From NCBI RefSeq assembly GCF_015712165.1, contig NZ_JADPZX010000001.1, forward strand, positions 5,158,001-5,222,000: a DNA stretch of 64,000 nt, given 5' to 3'. The position numbers and the translations under genes are program-made. The DNA is from Streptomyces spinoverrucosus. Lineage in GTDB: Bacteria > Actinomycetota > Actinomycetes > Streptomycetales > Streptomycetaceae. A model generated the notes under the pieces. The model ran no database searches. It was not told the DNA's origin and saw only the letters and a list, made by a program, of their open reading frames with translations. Of this stretch, positions 44,264-52,497 are shown piece by piece; the stretch's first letter is position 1, and the number at the start of each line of letters is the position of its first letter.

Positions 44264-45502
44264 TCAGGCAGCCGCCGTGAGCAGTGGCTCGGCGCGGTGC
44301 GCGAAGGGTGCGGACTCGGCCGCGATTGCCTCGTCCTCCCACTCCTCGCGCGCCCGCAGATACAGCGGCCGGCCGGCGGTGATGGAGCGGGTGTCGGCGC
44401 CCCCGGCGCGCAGCCGCCAGGTGACGCTGCCGCTGGTGCGCAGCGCACAGGAGTCGACGAACGACTGGACGGCGAGCCGCAGTTCGCCGAACCAGCGCCC
44501 CTCCAGCGCCTCCCGTACCCACACCTGCTCCAGGTGCCGCTTCTCCCTGATCAGTTCGGCGTCCAGGCAGGCGGACTCGATGTGCCGGTAGCTGCTCAGC
44601 AGCAGCCAGGCGGCCGGCATCTCGCGGATTTCCAGGACCTTCTCACCGTGGTCCAGGTGCTCCAGACCGGAGTAGCGGCCCAGGCCGTACGCACCGACGC
44701 GCCGGTTGAGCCGCTCGATCAGCTCGGTCAGCGGCAGCGGTTCGCCGTCCAGCGCGACCGGGCGGCCCCGCTCGACGGTGAGGGTCAGCAGCTCGGAGTC
44801 GTCCGGCGCGACGGTGGGCCGGCTCCAGGCGTACATCTCCTCGGGCACCTCGTGCAGTTCGGGATCGTCGAGGATCCCGGACTCGAACTCACGGCACCAC
44901 AGGTTGGAGTCGCCGCTCACGATCCGCCCGGCCAGCAGGTCCACCCCGGCGGCGCGCAGCGCGGCGAGTTTGTCGTCGCGGGTGACCGGGTCCAGGTCGT
45001 ACGGGCTGCCGTAGGCGCCCTCGTAACCGAGCAGCCGCAGCGCTCCGTTGAGCCGGCGCAGGGTGTTCTGCGAGCGGTTGGCGGTGTGCAGTACGGCCTG
45101 GGCGCCCAGGGAGCGGGCCAGTTCCACGGCCGACTGCGCGATGAGCGGGCGGCTGAGGGTGGAGCTCACCGGGTGGATGCCGAGGTAGACGGCCTGCGCG
45201 GCGATGGCGGGGGCGACGAAACGGTCGGCGAACTCGGCCCGCCGGTCCAGCAGATGGATCCGCGCGCCCAGTGCCTGCGCCACCCGGCGTTTGTAGGGGC
45301 CGGACTCGTCCTCGCCGATGTCCACGCTCACGGCGTGCACCTCACGCAGCCCCATCCGGCGCAGCCGGAGCAGCAGATACGAGCTGTCCAGCCCGCCGCT
45401 GAACAGGGTCACGACGGGGCGGTCCGGGTCCAGGCCGGAGAGTTGGGCGAAGGAGCGGACGAGCGGGGGCACGGCGGTTTTGACAGCGTCAGTTGTGGTC
45501 AC
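44264..45502 (-). CDS. Argininosuccinate-synthase-like ATP-dependent ligase
   Basis: 412 aa, about the length of ArgG. An N-terminal PP-loop ATP-pyrophosphatase motif, TLFSGGLDSSYLLLRL (SGGLDS at 35-40), is intact. ArgG-like blocks follow: STLSRPLIAQSAVELAR and SNLWCREFESGILDDPELHEVPEEMYAWS. The aspartate/citrulline motif, GCTGKGNDQVRF in ArgG, reads HTANRSQNTLRRL here, so the acceptor is probably not citrulline. The start is taken as GTG 45502; the ribosome-binding site is weak. Probably a specialised-metabolism paralogue acting with the dioxygenase and exporter genes downstream. Product unknown. Confidence 0.82.
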   Translation of the reverse strand: MTTTDAVKTAVPPLVRSFAQLSGLDPDRPVVTLFSGGLDSSYLLLRLRRMGLREVHAVSVDIGEDESGPYKRRVAQALGARIHLLDRRAEFADRFVAPAIAAQAVYLGIHPVSSTLSRPLIAQSAVELARSLGAQAVLHTANRSQNTLRRLNGALRLLGYEGAYGSPYDLDPVTRDDKLAALRAAGVDLLAGRIVSGDSNLWCREFESGILDDPELHEVPEEMYAWSRPTVAPDDSELLTLTVERGRPVALDGEPLPLTELIERLNRRVGAYGLGRYSGLEHLDHGEKVLEIREMPAAWLLLSSYRHIESACLDAELIREKRHLEQVWVREALEGRWFGELRLAVQSFVDSCALRTSGSVTWRLRAGGADTRSITAGRPLYLRAREEWEDEAIAAESAPFAHRAEPLLTAAA

Positions 45503-45597
45503 GCCACGAGATTTCCGCCCCGCCCGGCCCGCGGGCAACGATTCCCCCCGTCCGCGCCCGGCCATGTCCGGACCCGGCCGCACCGCACCCCACCCCC

Positions 45598-45830
45598 AAG
45601 CCCGACTGCCCGGCAACCCCCGCAAGCCCGACTGTCCGCCACCCCGCCGGGCGCCGCACCCGGCCCCCAAGCCCGACTGCCCGGCACCCCGCCGGGCGCC
45701 GCCCCCAAGCCCGGCCGTCCAGCACCCTCACAAGCCCGGCCGTCCAGCACCCTCACAAGCACGGCCGTCCGGCACCCTCACAAGCCCGGCCGTCCACCCC
45801 CCCACAAGCACGACTGTCCGGCACCCCCAA
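45598..45830. repeat. Degenerate 25-bp repeat array upstream of the ArgG-like gene
   Basis: Eight copies of a motif starting AAGCCCG(A/G)CTGTCC or a close variant begin at about 45598, 45623, 45669, 45707, 45732, 45757, 45782 and 45805, mostly 25 bases apart. The array fills the gap between the ArgG-like start and the convergent end of the sigma-factor gene region. It resembles common Streptomyces intergenic repeats of the CAAGCCCGTCCGGC type. No gene is seen in 45503-45902. Confidence 0.75.
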
Positions 45831-45902
45831 GGGCGCCGGACAGAAAGCCGTGATGAGTCGTGACGAGCCGTGATGAAGGAACTCGTTACCGAGGAGCCCC
45901 GC

Positions 45903-46841
45903 TCACTCCTCGACCGTCAGCGCCTTCCGCAGTCGCCCCAACGTCCGCGACAACAGCCGCGACACATGCATCTGCGAGATACCCAGCTCCTCGCCGATCT
46001 CCGACTGGGTCATGTTGGCGACGAAACGCAGGGAGAGGATCTTCCGGTCCCGGTGCGGGAGTTCGGCGATCAGGGGCTTGAGGGACTCGACGTACTCGAT
46101 GCCTTCGAGCCCGTGGTCCTCGTAGCCGATCCGGTCCGCGAGGGCGCCCTCGCTGTCGTCCTCCTCGGGCTGCGCGTCCAGCGAGGAGGCCGTGTAGGCA
46201 TTGGACGCGGCCATGCCCTCGACGACCTCGTCGTGGGACAGCCCGAGCCGCTCCGCCAGTTCCGCCACCGTGGGTGCGCGGTCGAACTTCTGGGCCAGCT
46301 CGTCGCCGGCCTTGGCCAGGTCGAGCCGGAGCTCCTGCAGCCGGCGCGGGACGCGCACGGACCACGAGGTGTCACGGAAGAAACGCTTGATCTCGCCGAT
46401 GATGGTTGGCATGGCGAACGTGGGGAACTCGACGCCACGGCTGAGTTCGAAACGGTCGATCGCCTTGATAAGGCCGATGGTGCCGACCTGGATGATGTCC
46501 TCCATCGGCTCGCTGCGGGAGCGGAAGCGGGAGGCGGCGAACTTGACCAGGGCGAGGTTGAGTTCGACGAGCGTGTTGCGCACGTAGGAGTATTCGTGCG
46601 TGCCTTCCTCGAGCGATTCCAGCCGCTCGAAGAGGGTCTTGGACAGGGCCCGCGCATCGACGGGACCGACCTCGTCGTACGGGGGGATCTCCGGAAGTCC
46701 GGCCAGTACGTCGTCCTGGACGCCGAGGTCGTCCTGGTGGGCCGCGAACGTCTCGCTGTCCTGCGCGATGGGATCCAGATGTTCCGAAGGGGGTGTCGAC
46801 GTCGCCGTCCGGGTATGCGATGCGTCGAGCCGGGGTGACAT
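45903..46841 (-). CDS. RNA polymerase sigma factor, SigB/SigF stress/development group
   Basis: Group 3 sigma factor of 312 aa. Region 2 is LVKFAASRFRSRSEPMEDIIQVGTIGLIKAIDRFELSRGVEFPTFAMPTIIGEIKRFFRD type (about 100-160). Region 3 (TVAELAERLGLSHDEVVEGMAA) and region 4 HTH (MTQSEIGEELGISQMHVSRLLSRTLGRLRKAL) follow. GGAGG five bases before ATG 46841 sets the start. The divergent STAS and anti-sigma kinase genes form a partner-switching set with it. Position relative to hut genes suggests the S. coelicolor sigI locus (SCO3068 region), from memory. Confidence 0.92.
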   Translation of the reverse strand: MSPRLDASHTRTATSTPPSEHLDPIAQDSETFAAHQDDLGVQDDVLAGLPEIPPYDEVGPVDARALSKTLFERLESLEEGTHEYSYVRNTLVELNLALVKFAASRFRSRSEPMEDIIQVGTIGLIKAIDRFELSRGVEFPTFAMPTIIGEIKRFFRDTSWSVRVPRRLQELRLDLAKAGDELAQKFDRAPTVAELAERLGLSHDEVVEGMAASNAYTASSLDAQPEEDDSEGALADRIGYEDHGLEGIEYVESLKPLIAELPHRDRKILSLRFVANMTQSEIGEELGISQMHVSRLLSRTLGRLRKALTVEE

Positions 46842-47092
46842 GATGTCCTCCATCGTTCTCGGCATATGGCTGCCGAAGCCAGTACGTGCACTGCGGTGTG
46901 CGGCGCCTCCAAAGCCGGCCGTGTTGGTTACGTGTCTCTACTAGCCCTACCCGCTTTCGCAAGCCCACCGCAAGTGCGTTCTGTGGGTATATGTCCGTTT
47001 CTGGGCGGATGTTCGGCTGTCGAAGGGTGTAGGGAAGGCGTAGTGTTCGAGGGCGACAGTCAGCAGCCACGACCTCGGGAGAGAGAGACGGC

Positions 47093-47476
47093 ATGGACCA
47101 CGGGACGGTCGGCAGCGCACAGTCGGGCCGGCTTCTGGTGGAGGTGCGGGAAGCGGGCTCCAGCGCCGTCGTGACTCCGGCGGGTGAGCTGGATCACCAC
47201 ACCGCCGATCTGTTGCGCGAACCACTCGACGAATGCCTCGCCAAAGGTTTCAGCCGTCTGGTCGTGGACTGCTCACGGCTGGAATTCTGCGACTCCACGG
47301 GACTCAACGTGCTGCTCGGCGCCCGCCTGAAGGCGGAGGACGCCGGGGGCGGAGTGCATCTGGCCGGGATGCAGCCCGTGGTGGCTCGTGTGTTCGAAAT
47401 CACAGGGGCTGAGGCGGTCTTCACCGTGCACGACACGGTCGAGGCCGCCCTGTCCGGCGAGGACGAGGCCGACTGA
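47093..47476 (+). CDS. STAS-domain anti-sigma factor antagonist
   Basis: 127 aa, a single STAS domain. The phosphorylatable Ser lies in LVVDCSRLEFCDSTGLNVLLG (Ser68). It would bind the anti-sigma kinase when unphosphorylated and so free the sigma factor. It is divergent from the SigB-type sigma gene (250-base gap) and 214 bases before the anti-sigma kinase gene. A GGGTAT element at 46985-46990 resembles the -10 of SigB-type promoters, but no matching -35 was found. Confidence 0.92.
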   Translation: MDHGTVGSAQSGRLLVEVREAGSSAVVTPAGELDHHTADLLREPLDECLAKGFSRLVVDCSRLEFCDSTGLNVLLGARLKAEDAGGGVHLAGMQPVVARVFEITGAEAVFTVHDTVEAALSGEDEAD

Positions 47477-47690
47477 GCGCCCCCGGGTGTCCGAAGTGCC
47501 GGGCCGTCCCGAAGTGGGGGGTGTTCCCCTGGATCGGTCGGGCAGGAGACATCCTGAACATGTCGGCGGCAATCGTGACGAGCGCGCGGACGCGCAGCAC
47601 TGGGCGCACGGACACTGAGTACCGAGCACCGACCTATTCGTAACTGAACTCTTGAATCGTGAACTGGTGAATCGGTGAGGTGAAGCGCTG

Positions 47691-48226
47691 ATGAGCACCA
47701 CCCGGCCCTACTCGCCGGGCGACCGCGGCCCGGAGCCCGGCGGCGCTTCCGGGGCGTCCGAGGGGGGCGTTCCAGGGACCGGGGCGCCCGAAGGGGACGC
47801 AGCCGTGTCGTCGAGGGCGCGTCAGGTCCGCAGGCTGGCCTTCGACGGCGAGAGCGGTGTCGTGCCGCTGGCCCGCGACTTCGCCCGTCAGGCGCTGTAC
47901 GCGTGGGGCTGGCTGCCCGCCGCGACCGCGGACCAGCGGGCCGCGGCGGAGGATGTGCTGCTCGTGGTGTCCGAGTTGGTCACCAACGCGTGTCTCCACG
48001 CGGAGGGGCCGGACGAGATGTTCATCGCCTGCGACAACAAGGTGATCCGGATCGAGGTCTCCGACCGGGGGGCGGGACAGCCGGCGCCGCGGACGCCGCA
48101 TCGGGCCGGGCGGCCCGGGGGCATGGGATGTTCATCGTCCAGCGGCTTTGTCTGGATTGGGGGGTTGTACGGACCCCTGGTGTCGCCGGTAAGACGGTGT
48201 GGGCGGAGTTGGGGGCGCCCGCGTAA
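47691..48226 (+). pseudogene. Anti-sigma factor serine kinase-like ATPase, frameshifted in a G run
   Basis: HATPase_c protein of the RsbW/SpoIIAB type. The N box AAEDVLLVVSELVTNACLHA and G1 box IRIEVSDRGAGQP are in the first frame, from ATG 47691. The G2 part (GHGMFIVQRLCLDWG...TVWAELGAPA, stop at 48226) is in another frame. The shift falls at the five-G run 48117-48121; one more G would restore a 178-aa protein. As read, translation would continue to 48407 with an unrelated Ser/Cys/Ala-rich tail. Sequencing error or real loss are both possible. It should have been the kinase that binds the nearby sigma factor. Confidence 0.8.
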
Positions 48227-48312
48227 GCGCCGCGCGGCCTTGTGTGGTTCCTCGGCTGCGGGTTGTTCGTCGGCCGCGGGTTGTTCGTCGGCCGCGGGTT
48301 GTTCGTGGCTGG

Positions 48313-48334
48313 TCGCGCAGTTCCCCGCGCCCCT
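48313..48334. repeat. REP-like intergenic element, copy 2
   Basis: Identical over 22 bases to 17747-17768. It follows a short tandem array of an 18-bp unit (GGGTTGTTCGTCGGCCGC) at about 48260-48310. Confidence 0.6.
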
Positions 48335-48444
48335 GTGGGGCGTTTCACATCCCCACACTTCCAACACGCCCCGCGTCTTCCTTCCTCATCCCCCGGGCGT
48401 ACCTTGACGGCCCGATCTGATATGCCGTCAGGAATGAGGGGACC

Positions 48445-49128
48445 GTGTCGTACCAGAAGCGAACCGTCGCGCTCACGTCGGCCGCCGCCCTGGCCGGCGC
48501 GGCCGTACTGATGGCCGCTCCCGCAGCCCACGCCGAGGTCGTCGACGTCAACTACCAGTGCAAGACGCCGATCGGCGACAAGAGTGCCGTCTCTCCGATC
48601 GACATCAAGGGCGTCCGGAGCGGCTCCGGCTACAAGATCACGATGTCCTGGCAGAAGGGCGTCTCCTCCAGCCCGGTCGAACTCGGCAAGGGCGCGATGA
48701 ACCCGAGCGCCACGATCCAGCTGGGCGGCGCCGACAGCGGCACGATGAGCGTCTCCGGGCCCGCCAACCAGGCCGCGATCCCCGCCAACACGCCCATCAA
48801 GATCAACGACCTGTCGGGCACCTACACCCCGAAGAAGACCGGCAAGGTCACCTTCACAGCGGGCATCCTCACCATCAAGGCCCTCGGTACGACGACGACC
48901 TGCACCCCGAGCAACGACCCCGGGCCGTCCCTCACGCTCGACGTCACCGCGTCGGCCGGCGGGGGAGCGCCCCAGGGTGGCGGCGACTCCGGCGGGCAGC
49001 TCCCGCAGACCGGCCCCGAGGACTCCGCGATCGCCCTCGGCACGCTCGGCGGAACGATCCTGCTGGCGGGTGCGGCGGGCGCCCTGTGGCTGACGCGCCG
49101 GAACCAGCCGGTGCGGGTACGCCGCTGA
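48445..49128 (+). CDS. LPXTG-anchored surface protein
   Basis: 227 aa. The signal peptide ends near Ala30. A single extracellular beta-type domain at about 31-165 begins VNYQCKTPIGDK and ends GTTTTCTPS, with two Cys likely disulfide-bonded. A Gly-rich linker leads to the sortase signal LPQTG at 186-190, a hydrophobic segment and a basic tail (LTRRNQPVRVRR). Expected to be linked to peptidoglycan by a sortase. The domain recurs in the last gene of this operon. First of four same-strand genes with short or no gaps. Confidence 0.88.
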   Translation: MSYQKRTVALTSAAALAGAAVLMAAPAAHAEVVDVNYQCKTPIGDKSAVSPIDIKGVRSGSGYKITMSWQKGVSSSPVELGKGAMNPSATIQLGGADSGTMSVSGPANQAAIPANTPIKINDLSGTYTPKKTGKVTFTAGILTIKALGTTTTCTPSNDPGPSLTLDVTASAGGGAPQGGGDSGGQLPQTGPEDSAIALGTLGGTILLAGAAGALWLTRRNQPVRVRR

Positions 49129-49188
49129 GCCGCCGCAAGCAGACGGTTCGCCGCCGACCACCCCGGAGTACGACCGCTGGAGCCGCCG

Positions 49189-50043
49189 ATGTCGTATCCC
49201 ACCCGCGCCGCCCACGCCGTGTGCCTCTGCTTCCTCGCCCTGCTGTGCGCCGCCCCGGCGGCGACCGCGGCGGGCGAGGGCTGGTCCGTCGCGCCGGCCG
49301 GAGGCGGCCGGCCCTCCTTCTACGCCGAGGGCGCGCCCGGCACAGCCCTGCGGGACACGGTCTCCGTGACCAATCGCACACGGCACCCGCTCACCGTCCG
49401 GCTGACCGGCACCGGCGTTCCGGTCACGTTCGCCGACGCCGAGATACGCGTCCCGGCCCGCACCCGCGCCGACATCCCGTTCACTGTGACCGTGCCCGAC
49501 CGGGCCACGCCCGGCGACCGCCGGGGAACGGTCGTCGTACGCGACGGCGACGGCAGGTCCGAGGCCGTACCCCTGCTGCTCCGGATCGGCGGACCCGAGC
49601 TGTCCGCCCTCACCGTCGAGCGGGTCGCGGTGCGCGGTGACCGCATCACGTACGACCTTGTCAACCGGGGTACCACCGACCTCGTCCCCACCCTCGCCGT
49701 GCACGTCGACGGCGTCTTCGGCACCCTCCTCGACCGCGCCCCGCGCACCCTCCCCGTCGAACTCCCCCCGGGCCGCCGCCTCCACCTCACCGAACCCTGG
49801 CCGGACCGGCCCGCGCTGGACGCGGTCGACGTACGGCTGACGGTGACGGCGGCGGGCGGGGCGCGGGACACCGCGCGGGCGTCGGCGCGATTCGTGCCGT
49901 GGGTCGGGGCGGCGGCGGGCGGCACCCTGGTCGTCGGCACGGCGGCTCTGGCGGTCGTTCGACGGCGAAGGCGCCGTACGACCCCCGAACCCGCGCCTGA
50001 ACCCGCGCGGGAGCAGGTTGAGTTGACGGGAGCGGCGAGGTGA
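49189..50043 (+). CDS. Secreted membrane-tethered protein, DUF916-like
   Basis: 284 aa. The signal peptide ends near residue 28 (TAAGEG). Two Ig-like beta domains span about 30-145 and 150-230; the opening GWSVAPAGGGRPSFYAEGAPGTALRDTVSVTNRTRHPLTVRL resembles DUF916-type domains. A single C-terminal membrane segment (about 234-256) and a short basic cytoplasmic tail follow. There is no sortase motif. The next gene starts within its stop codon. It probably works on the outer face with the anchored proteins of the operon. Confidence 0.78.
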   Translation: MSYPTRAAHAVCLCFLALLCAAPAATAAGEGWSVAPAGGGRPSFYAEGAPGTALRDTVSVTNRTRHPLTVRLTGTGVPVTFADAEIRVPARTRADIPFTVTVPDRATPGDRRGTVVVRDGDGRSEAVPLLLRIGGPELSALTVERVAVRGDRITYDLVNRGTTDLVPTLAVHVDGVFGTLLDRAPRTLPVELPPGRRLHLTEPWPDRPALDAVDVRLTVTAAGGARDTARASARFVPWVGAAAGGTLVVGTAALAVVRRRRRRTTPEPAPEPAREQVELTGAAR

Positions 50044-51092
50044 GGATGCGGTTTCCGGTCTCGGTGTTCGCGGCGCTGCTGCTGCTCCTCGTCGTGCCCC
50101 TGCCCGCCGTCGCCGTGGACGGGCCGAGCGTGAAGTTGTCCACGGCACAGGCGGGTACCGGCGGTTCGGTCACCGTGAGCGGGAGCGGGTGGCGGGAGCG
50201 GACGCTGCTGATGATCCTGATCTGTGGGCAGTCCGTGCCGTCCCGGGGCGTGATCGGTGGCACCAACTCCTGCGCCAACGCGGACGGCCGGGCCGTCACC
50301 GCCGACGCCGAGGGCCGCTTCCGTAAGGAACTGCCGGTTGCCGAGCCGCCCGTGCCGTGCCCGTGTGTCGTGCACGTCGCCTCCGTCACCGGCCCGAAGG
50401 CGCAGGCCGACGCGGTCTTCCAGGTCGCCGGGCACGCCGTCGAACCGCTGCCCGCCGAACCGGCCGGGGGACGTCTTTCGGTGCTCAACGACACCCGGCT
50501 GGACGGCTCCAGCGGCCTGCTGACCTGGTTCGGCGCACCCCCCGCCCGCACCCTCGTCTTCACCGTCGGCAACGTCGGCACCTCGGCGGTCAAAAACCCC
50601 GTCTTCCAGATCGGCACCTCGCACGGCGTGTTCGCGCCCGAGTGGGAGGAACGGCAGTGGCGCGGCACGATCGAACCGGGCCGCAAGGCGCAGATCCGGC
50701 TGCCCGCCGAGCTGGCGGCGGGAGCGCACGGGGACTACACCGTCTCGCTGAAGTACGGCGGGAAGGTCCTCGCCGAGCAGCCGTGGGCCGTGGGGCGGCC
50801 CTGGGGCGTGACGCTGTTCTGGGTCCTGGTGTGCCTGGTGGTGCCGGCGGCCGTGTTCCGTGCCGGGATGGCCGTGGTGGACCGGGTACGACCACCCCGG
50901 CCGGGCGGCGTCCGCCACCGACGTCTCGCCGTCCGCCGTATGACCCCTCGTCAGCCTGACCCCGCCCCCTCGAACTCGACCCTGCCGTGGTTCACCCCGG
51001 ACGCCGATCCGGGCACGGCCGGTCGGCTCTCCGCACCGCACGACGACAGCCCGCCGAGTCGTACGACTCCGCTCAGAAAGGGACCCACGTGA
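50040..51092 (+). CDS. Secreted membrane-tethered surface protein of unknown function
   Basis: 350 aa; GTG 50040 overlaps the preceding stop (ATG 50046 is an alternative). A signal peptide to about residue 25 is followed by a beta-rich domain with several Cys (ILICGQSVPSRGVIGG, PPVPCPCVVHVASVTG). A second Ig-like domain at about 140-250 (LVFTVGNVGTSAVKNP) precedes a C-terminal membrane segment (about 258-280, WGVTLFWVLVCLVVPAAVF). The 70-residue cytoplasmic tail is Pro/Ser-rich. Family not recognised. Its stop overlaps the start of the next gene. Confidence 0.75.
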   Translation: MRMRFPVSVFAALLLLLVVPLPAVAVDGPSVKLSTAQAGTGGSVTVSGSGWRERTLLMILICGQSVPSRGVIGGTNSCANADGRAVTADAEGRFRKELPVAEPPVPCPCVVHVASVTGPKAQADAVFQVAGHAVEPLPAEPAGGRLSVLNDTRLDGSSGLLTWFGAPPARTLVFTVGNVGTSAVKNPVFQIGTSHGVFAPEWEERQWRGTIEPGRKAQIRLPAELAAGAHGDYTVSLKYGGKVLAEQPWAVGRPWGVTLFWVLVCLVVPAAVFRAGMAVVDRVRPPRPGGVRHRRLAVRRMTPRQPDPAPSNSTLPWFTPDADPGTAGRLSAPHDDSPPSRTTPLRKGPT

Positions 51093-52396
51093 GAACGCGA
51101 AGGAGAGTCACACCGGCCGGCCTCGCGATGCTGGTGGGCGGCGCCGGGATGCTGCTCGGCCTGGCCGCGGTGCCCGCGCAGGCCGCCGAGGTGTCGTACA
51201 AGACCGAGTGCATCCCACCCGCCATCTCCGGGCTGCCGCCGGTGCAGGGCACCACGACGGTGGACATCAGCGCGCCGGCGACCGCGAAGGTGGGCGACGA
51301 GGTGGAGGTGGTCTGGACGTTCGTGCAGGCCGCCTCGAAGAACCCCGACATCGTCGATCTGCCCGCCAACTCGGTCCAGCCGAGCGGCACTCTGAAGGCG
51401 GCCGGCGCCCAGGTCGCGGACATCGCGATGCAGGGGCCGAGGGAGAATCCGCCGATTCCCAAGGGCGCCGCCATGGTGCTGTCCGCCATGAAAGGCACCC
51501 TGAAACTGACGGCACCCGGCGCGGTGACGCTCACACCCGACGCGTACGCCATCAACGCCATGTCGACGGATACGAAGTGCACTCCGCAGGAAGCGGTGAA
51601 GTCGGCGGCGACGATCAATGTCACGCCGGGGGACGGGGGTTCTGGTACGGGCAGCCCCACTCCCACGGGGACCGGGTCCCCGACCCCGACGACGCCGCCG
51701 ACGACCACACCGACGACCACGCCGACGGGCACCAGCCCCGCCCCCACGGCGAGTGGCCAGACCGACTTCACCGGCAACGAGGTCCAGGTCCCCTACGAGT
51801 GCAAGACGCCGATCGGGGACAAGAACGCCACCTCGCCGGTGCAGATCAACGCCCGTAGGAACGGCGGGAGTTTCGATCTCACCGTGCAGTTCAAGAAGTC
51901 GGTGATGGACAGTCCCGCCGAGATCCCGAAGGACTCGGTCAAGCCGTCGATGGAGGTGGTGCTCGGCGGCGCCGACACCGGCACGGTCCATGTCGAGGGC
52001 CCCACCAACGCCGAGGCCATCAAGGCGGGCGACCCGATCGAGATCCCCGACCTGACCGGCACCTACAAGCCGGGCGCGAGCGGTGAGTCCACCCTGTCGC
52101 CGGGCGTGCTGACGATCGAGGCCCTGGGCACGACGACGACCTGCACGCCGGCGAAGACCGAGGTCTCGCTGACCTTGGACACCACGGAACAGGAGGGCGG
52201 AGCGTCAGGAGGCTCGTCCTCGGGCGGCGGCTCGGCGGGCGGCTCGTCATCCGGCGGCACGACCCCGGACGGCGGCCTCGCCGAAACCGGCGCCGACGAC
52301 CAGAGCACCCTGAAGGCCCTGGGCCTGGTGGCAGGCACGGCGGTCCTGCTGGGCGGCGCGGTGTTCACGTTCATGCCAAAACGAAGGACGCGCTGA
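51089..52396 (+). CDS. LAXTG-anchored surface protein with two repeated domains
   Basis: 435 aa from GTG 51089 (GAAAGGGA six bases upstream), overlapping the preceding stop. The signal peptide ends near residue 31. Domain 1 (about 32-175) and domain 2 (about 230-365, VPYECKTPIGDK...GTTTTCTP) are homologous to each other and to the domain of the LPQTG protein at the start of the operon. A Thr/Pro linker separates them. A Gly/Ser stalk, LAETG at 397-401, a hydrophobic segment and KRRTR end the protein. LAXTG is the actinobacterial class E sortase signal. Confidence 0.87.
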   Translation: MRTRRRVTPAGLAMLVGGAGMLLGLAAVPAQAAEVSYKTECIPPAISGLPPVQGTTTVDISAPATAKVGDEVEVVWTFVQAASKNPDIVDLPANSVQPSGTLKAAGAQVADIAMQGPRENPPIPKGAAMVLSAMKGTLKLTAPGAVTLTPDAYAINAMSTDTKCTPQEAVKSAATINVTPGDGGSGTGSPTPTGTGSPTPTTPPTTTPTTTPTGTSPAPTASGQTDFTGNEVQVPYECKTPIGDKNATSPVQINARRNGGSFDLTVQFKKSVMDSPAEIPKDSVKPSMEVVLGGADTGTVHVEGPTNAEAIKAGDPIEIPDLTGTYKPGASGESTLSPGVLTIEALGTTTTCTPAKTEVSLTLDTTEQEGGASGGSSSGGGSAGGSSSGGTTPDGGLAETGADDQSTLKALGLVAGTAVLLGGAVFTFMPKRRTR

Positions 52397-52407
52397 GCAA
52401 CGCCTCT

Positions 52408-52428
52408 AGGGGCGCGGAGAACCGCGCA
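52408..52428. repeat. REP-like intergenic element, degenerate inverted copy
   Basis: AGGGGCGCGGAGAACCGCGC is the near-complement of the elements at 17747 and 48313 and lies just after the surface-protein operon. Confidence 0.4.
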
Positions 52429-52440
52429 CGGTGGCAAAAC

Positions 52441-52484
52441 CGACGGGGCCGCTGAAACCCACCCGGATTCCAGCGGCCCCGTCG
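52441..52484. terminator. Terminator between surface-protein operon and POT transporter
   Basis: A 14-bp perfect stem CGACGGGGCCGCTG / CAGCGGCCCCGTCG with a 16-base loop lies between converging genes. Confidence 0.85.
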
Positions 52485-52497
52485 ACTCGAGCCGGCG

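Noticed and set aside
45598..45830. CRISPR or Pro-rich coding region
   Set aside because: Units are adjacent without spacers. The Pro/Ala-rich frames have no start with a ribosome-binding site and differ in all frames.
46985..46990. SigB-type promoter before the STAS gene
   Set aside because: GGGTAT matches the -10, but no -35 (GTTT-like) was found at 14-16 bases, so it is not listed as a promoter.
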